The notes under the pieces are model-generated. The model saw only the letters and a list, made by a program, of their open reading frames with translations. It was not told the origin of the DNA and did no database searches. Positions 43,830 through 45,752 of a stretch of 45,752 nucleotides of DNA are shown piece after piece (the first letter of the stretch is position 1; each line of letters opens with the position of its first letter). Source of the DNA: Prevotella sp. UBA6447 (GTDB lineage: Bacteria > Bacteroidota > Bacteroidia > Bacteroidales > Bacteroidaceae); assembly GCA_002437115.1 (NCBI GenBank), contig DJOD01000034.1:11450-57201 (forward strand), given 5' to 3'. The translations under genes were made by a program, and so were the position numbers.

Positions 43830-45569
43830 ATGAAACTGAAGTATATATTAAGTTTCATCCTGGGCTCTATCCTGTTTGCTGGTTGCTCGGATGACAATAC
43901 AATTGGCACTCTTGGCGAGATCAGTCTCAGCCAGACCTACCTGTCCATCCCAGAGGGAGGCGGCAACGACACGGTGACCATCACGGCGGCCGAGGATTGG
44001 GCTTTCCAGAAATCTGTGGTCATTGGCAAGGACGACAACAAGAAGGACATCCTCGCCGAGCTGCCCACTTGGCTCACCGCTTCCACCCTGTCGGGTGAGG
44101 CTGGTACGACGCAGGTGGTGTTCCATGCTGACGCCACCGAAGGAGGCCGAGAGCAAGTGCTGCAGATTGGCGTGGGCGACAAGACGCAGTTCCTGATCGT
44201 GCGCCAAGGCTCGATGGAGGCTGTCACGGCCACTTGCGCGGAGGTGTTGGCTGGTCCTGACGGAAAGACGTATCGCACCAGTGGTATGGTTACGGACATA
44301 GAAAACACCACCTATGGCAACTTCTACATCAATGACGGTACCGGTAAGGTTTACGTGTATGGCACGCTCGACGCGGATGGTAAGGAGAAGAATTTCTCAA
44401 GCTTAGGCATCGAGAAGGGTGACGAGGTCACCATCGAGGGTCCGAAGACCACTTACGGCAGCAAAGTGGAGCTGGTCGACGTGACGGTGCTCAAGATCAA
44501 GAAATCGCTGGTCAAGGTGGTAAGCACCTCTGAGAATGTCATCCCTGCTGCAGGTGGTGAGTACCAGGTGAAGGTCGCTTACAAGGGTAGTGGTGTCTAT
44601 CCAGAGATTGCTGACAACGCCCAAGACTGGTTGCGTATTGTGAAGACCCAGTACATCGCCGGCGTTCCTTCCAAGATTGAGGCCAACCCTGCCGACACGG
44701 CCGTCATCACGTTCCGTGCCAGCGGCAACACGGCGGGTGCCCGTAGTGCTGATGTCACCTTCACTTCCAGCAACTCTTCCAACTCTTCCAGCGTGACGAC
44801 CCAGGTTGCTCAGGCCGGACTCTCTGGCACCCAGGCTGTGCCTTACACGGTGGAAGAGGCCATCGATTATGTGAAGTCGCTGGGTACGAGCACGTCGTCC
44901 ACTCAGGTTTACATCAAGGGCAAGGTGTCGCAAATCATGAACAAGGGTGAGTTTAATGCCACCTATGGCAACGGCTCCTTCTGGATTTCATCTGATGGAG
45001 ATTACCACAACGACTTGACGAAGGATTTCCAAGTTTTCCGCGCCTATTGGCTTGACAACAAGAAGTGGGCGGACGGAAACGCGCAGCTTGCGCCAGGTGC
45101 CGAGGTCGTGATTTGTGCTACCGTAAAGATGTATGATGGCGTGGCAGAGACGGCCAAAGGTTATGTCTACAGCGTGAATGGCGTGAGGACCGATGCCAAC
45201 GGCATCGGTACAGCCGCTGCCCCATTCAACTCGGTGGGCGCGGTAGCCGCCGCCCAGGCAGGTACGTCAGCCAGCGTCTATGTGGCAGGCAAGATTTCGC
45301 GCATCGCCAACGGCGGAACGTTCAATGCCCAATATGGCAACGCTTCCTTCTACCTGTCGCCCAATGGCACTTATGCAGATGACAAGGACAAGGATTTCGA
45401 GGCTTTCCGTGTGCTCTACCTGGGCAACCGCAAGTGGGTAGAGGGCGACGCGCAGATTGCCGTGGGCGACAACGTGACCATCTACGGTCCCCTGACGGTC
45501 TACAACGGCGTGGCTGAGACGCCTGCCAACAAGGCGCATCTTGTCAGCTTGAACGGCAAGACCAAATAA
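43830..45569 (+). CDS. Surface lipoprotein with BACON and tandem OB-fold domains
   Basis: 579 aa. Lipobox FAGC at about 18 is followed by SDDN, an acidic surface-export signal. A BACON-type beta-sandwich (about 25-125) and an OB-like domain (about 130-225, with GMVTDIENTTYGNFYINDGTGKVYVYG) come first, then a second beta domain, and then two OB-like repeats (about 340-455 and 465-575). The repeats are clearly duplicated: GSFWISSDG and ASFYLSPNG, plus VYNGVAET and MYDGVAET. ATG 43830 is chosen over the TTG at 43821. OB folds bind nucleic acids or glycans, so a carbohydrate or DNA/RNA ligand is possible. It is paired with the Oar-like receptor and ends at a strong terminator. Confidence 0.87.
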   Translation: MKLKYILSFILGSILFAGCSDDNTIGTLGEISLSQTYLSIPEGGGNDTVTITAAEDWAFQKSVVIGKDDNKKDILAELPTWLTASTLSGEAGTTQVVFHADATEGGREQVLQIGVGDKTQFLIVRQGSMEAVTATCAEVLAGPDGKTYRTSGMVTDIENTTYGNFYINDGTGKVYVYGTLDADGKEKNFSSLGIEKGDEVTIEGPKTTYGSKVELVDVTVLKIKKSLVKVVSTSENVIPAAGGEYQVKVAYKGSGVYPEIADNAQDWLRIVKTQYIAGVPSKIEANPADTAVITFRASGNTAGARSADVTFTSSNSSNSSSVTTQVAQAGLSGTQAVPYTVEEAIDYVKSLGTSTSSTQVYIKGKVSQIMNKGEFNATYGNGSFWISSDGDYHNDLTKDFQVFRAYWLDNKKWADGNAQLAPGAEVVICATVKMYDGVAETAKGYVYSVNGVRTDANGIGTAAAPFNSVGAVAAAQAGTSASVYVAGKISRIANGGTFNAQYGNASFYLSPNGTYADDKDKDFEAFRVLYLGNRKWVEGDAQIAVGDNVTIYGPLTVYNGVAETPANKAHLVSLNGKTK

Positions 45570-45590
45570 GCTGTCAAAGCATATCTTCCC

Positions 45591-45627
45591 AAAGAGGCGT
45601 GTTCTCATCGTGAGGGCACGCCTCTTT
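45591..45627 (+). terminator. Rho-independent terminator after the BACON/OB lipoprotein
   Basis: AAAGAGGCGTG (45591-45601) pairs with CACGCCTCTTT (45617-45627) and an inner CTCA/TGAG helps close the loop. It begins 21 nt after the stop codon and ends in a TTTT run. The remaining bases to 45752 show no convincing gene; a partial -7-like GAACTTTG is present near 45708. Confidence 0.88.
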
Positions 45628-45752
45628 TGGTTGTTGCCATGCGATAGAGTTGTTTGTTGGTAACCATCCGAAATTAGCCGTCTTGTCCATATCCCATTAA
45701 CATGCGAACTTTGCCTGAAAAAAGACATGTTCAATTTAAATGAAGGCAATCG

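Noticed and set aside
40474..45569. A SusC/SusD polysaccharide-utilisation pair
   Set aside because: The receptor has Oar-type features and its partner lacks SusD helices and motifs, so it was not called SusCD.

Overview
The window comes from a Bacteroidales genome, most likely a Prevotellaceae member. The evidence is: gldB and gldE genes; Bacteroidota-type promoters (TTTG about 20 nt upstream of TAnnTTTG) ahead of many genes; lipoproteins with acidic residues after the lipidated Cys (surface-export type); a membrane-bound AraC regulator with a two-component-style propeller; an Oar-like TonB-dependent receptor; and a thrA-apgM-thrC threonine operon. Most of it is ordinary core genome at roughly 50% G+C. 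Two stretches are visibly AT-rich: a lone glycosyltransferase (about 17.6-18.5 kb) and the toxin region (about 31.1-37 kb).

Layout. 0-0.25 kb: the 3' end of a tRNA, then tRNA-Leu(GAG) and tRNA-Gly(GCC). 0.26-3.2 kb: a hypothetical gene, ssb, gldE and an overlapping phosphopantetheinyl transferase. 3.2-8.8 kb: a SusR-like membrane AraC regulator, a secreted GH31 glycosidase and a convergent DUF4861 protein. 9-13 kb: gldB, a convergent TIGR01212-type radical SAM gene and a secreted dipeptidyl peptidase. 13.2-18.5 kb (minus strand): tRNA-Cys, two large envelope proteins (carboxypeptidase-regulatory-like and MG2-like) and a Core-2/I-branching-type glycosyltransferase. 18.8-21.2 kb: a PLP-synthesis operon made of pdxS and pdxT preceded by a gene fusing a degenerate ThiD-like domain to an AraC DNA-binding domain. 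21.3-24 kb (minus): SpoU-family rRNA/tRNA methyltransferase, a membrane protein and bifunctional hisB. 24.1-25.5 kb: an OprO/P-type porin and a 66-aa His-rich membrane peptide. 26-31 kb: thrA, an apgM-type homoserine-kinase candidate and thrC.

The most notable region is 31.1-36.8 kb (minus). A putative operon encodes a small secreted DUF3244-like protein, a short (341 aa) and a long (493 aa) cholesterol-dependent-cytolysin-like (CDCL) lipoprotein two bases apart, and a third acidic-tailed lipoprotein. The two CDCLs share the YVNSITYGR signature and a Gly-Gly signature, and only the long one carries the C-terminal domain. This matches the two-component CDCL system known from other Bacteroidota, in which a short and a long component form complement-like pores in competing bacteria and a surface lipoprotein protects the producer. 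The third lipoprotein is therefore an immunity candidate. A TPR/LuxR-type membrane regulator lies immediately upstream and a canonical promoter drives the operon.

37-45.7 kb: folK with a small secreted protein, a 0.7-kb non-coding stretch, glutamine-dependent NAD synthase nadE, and then an Oar-like TonB receptor with a BACON/tandem-OB-fold surface lipoprotein, closed by a strong terminator.
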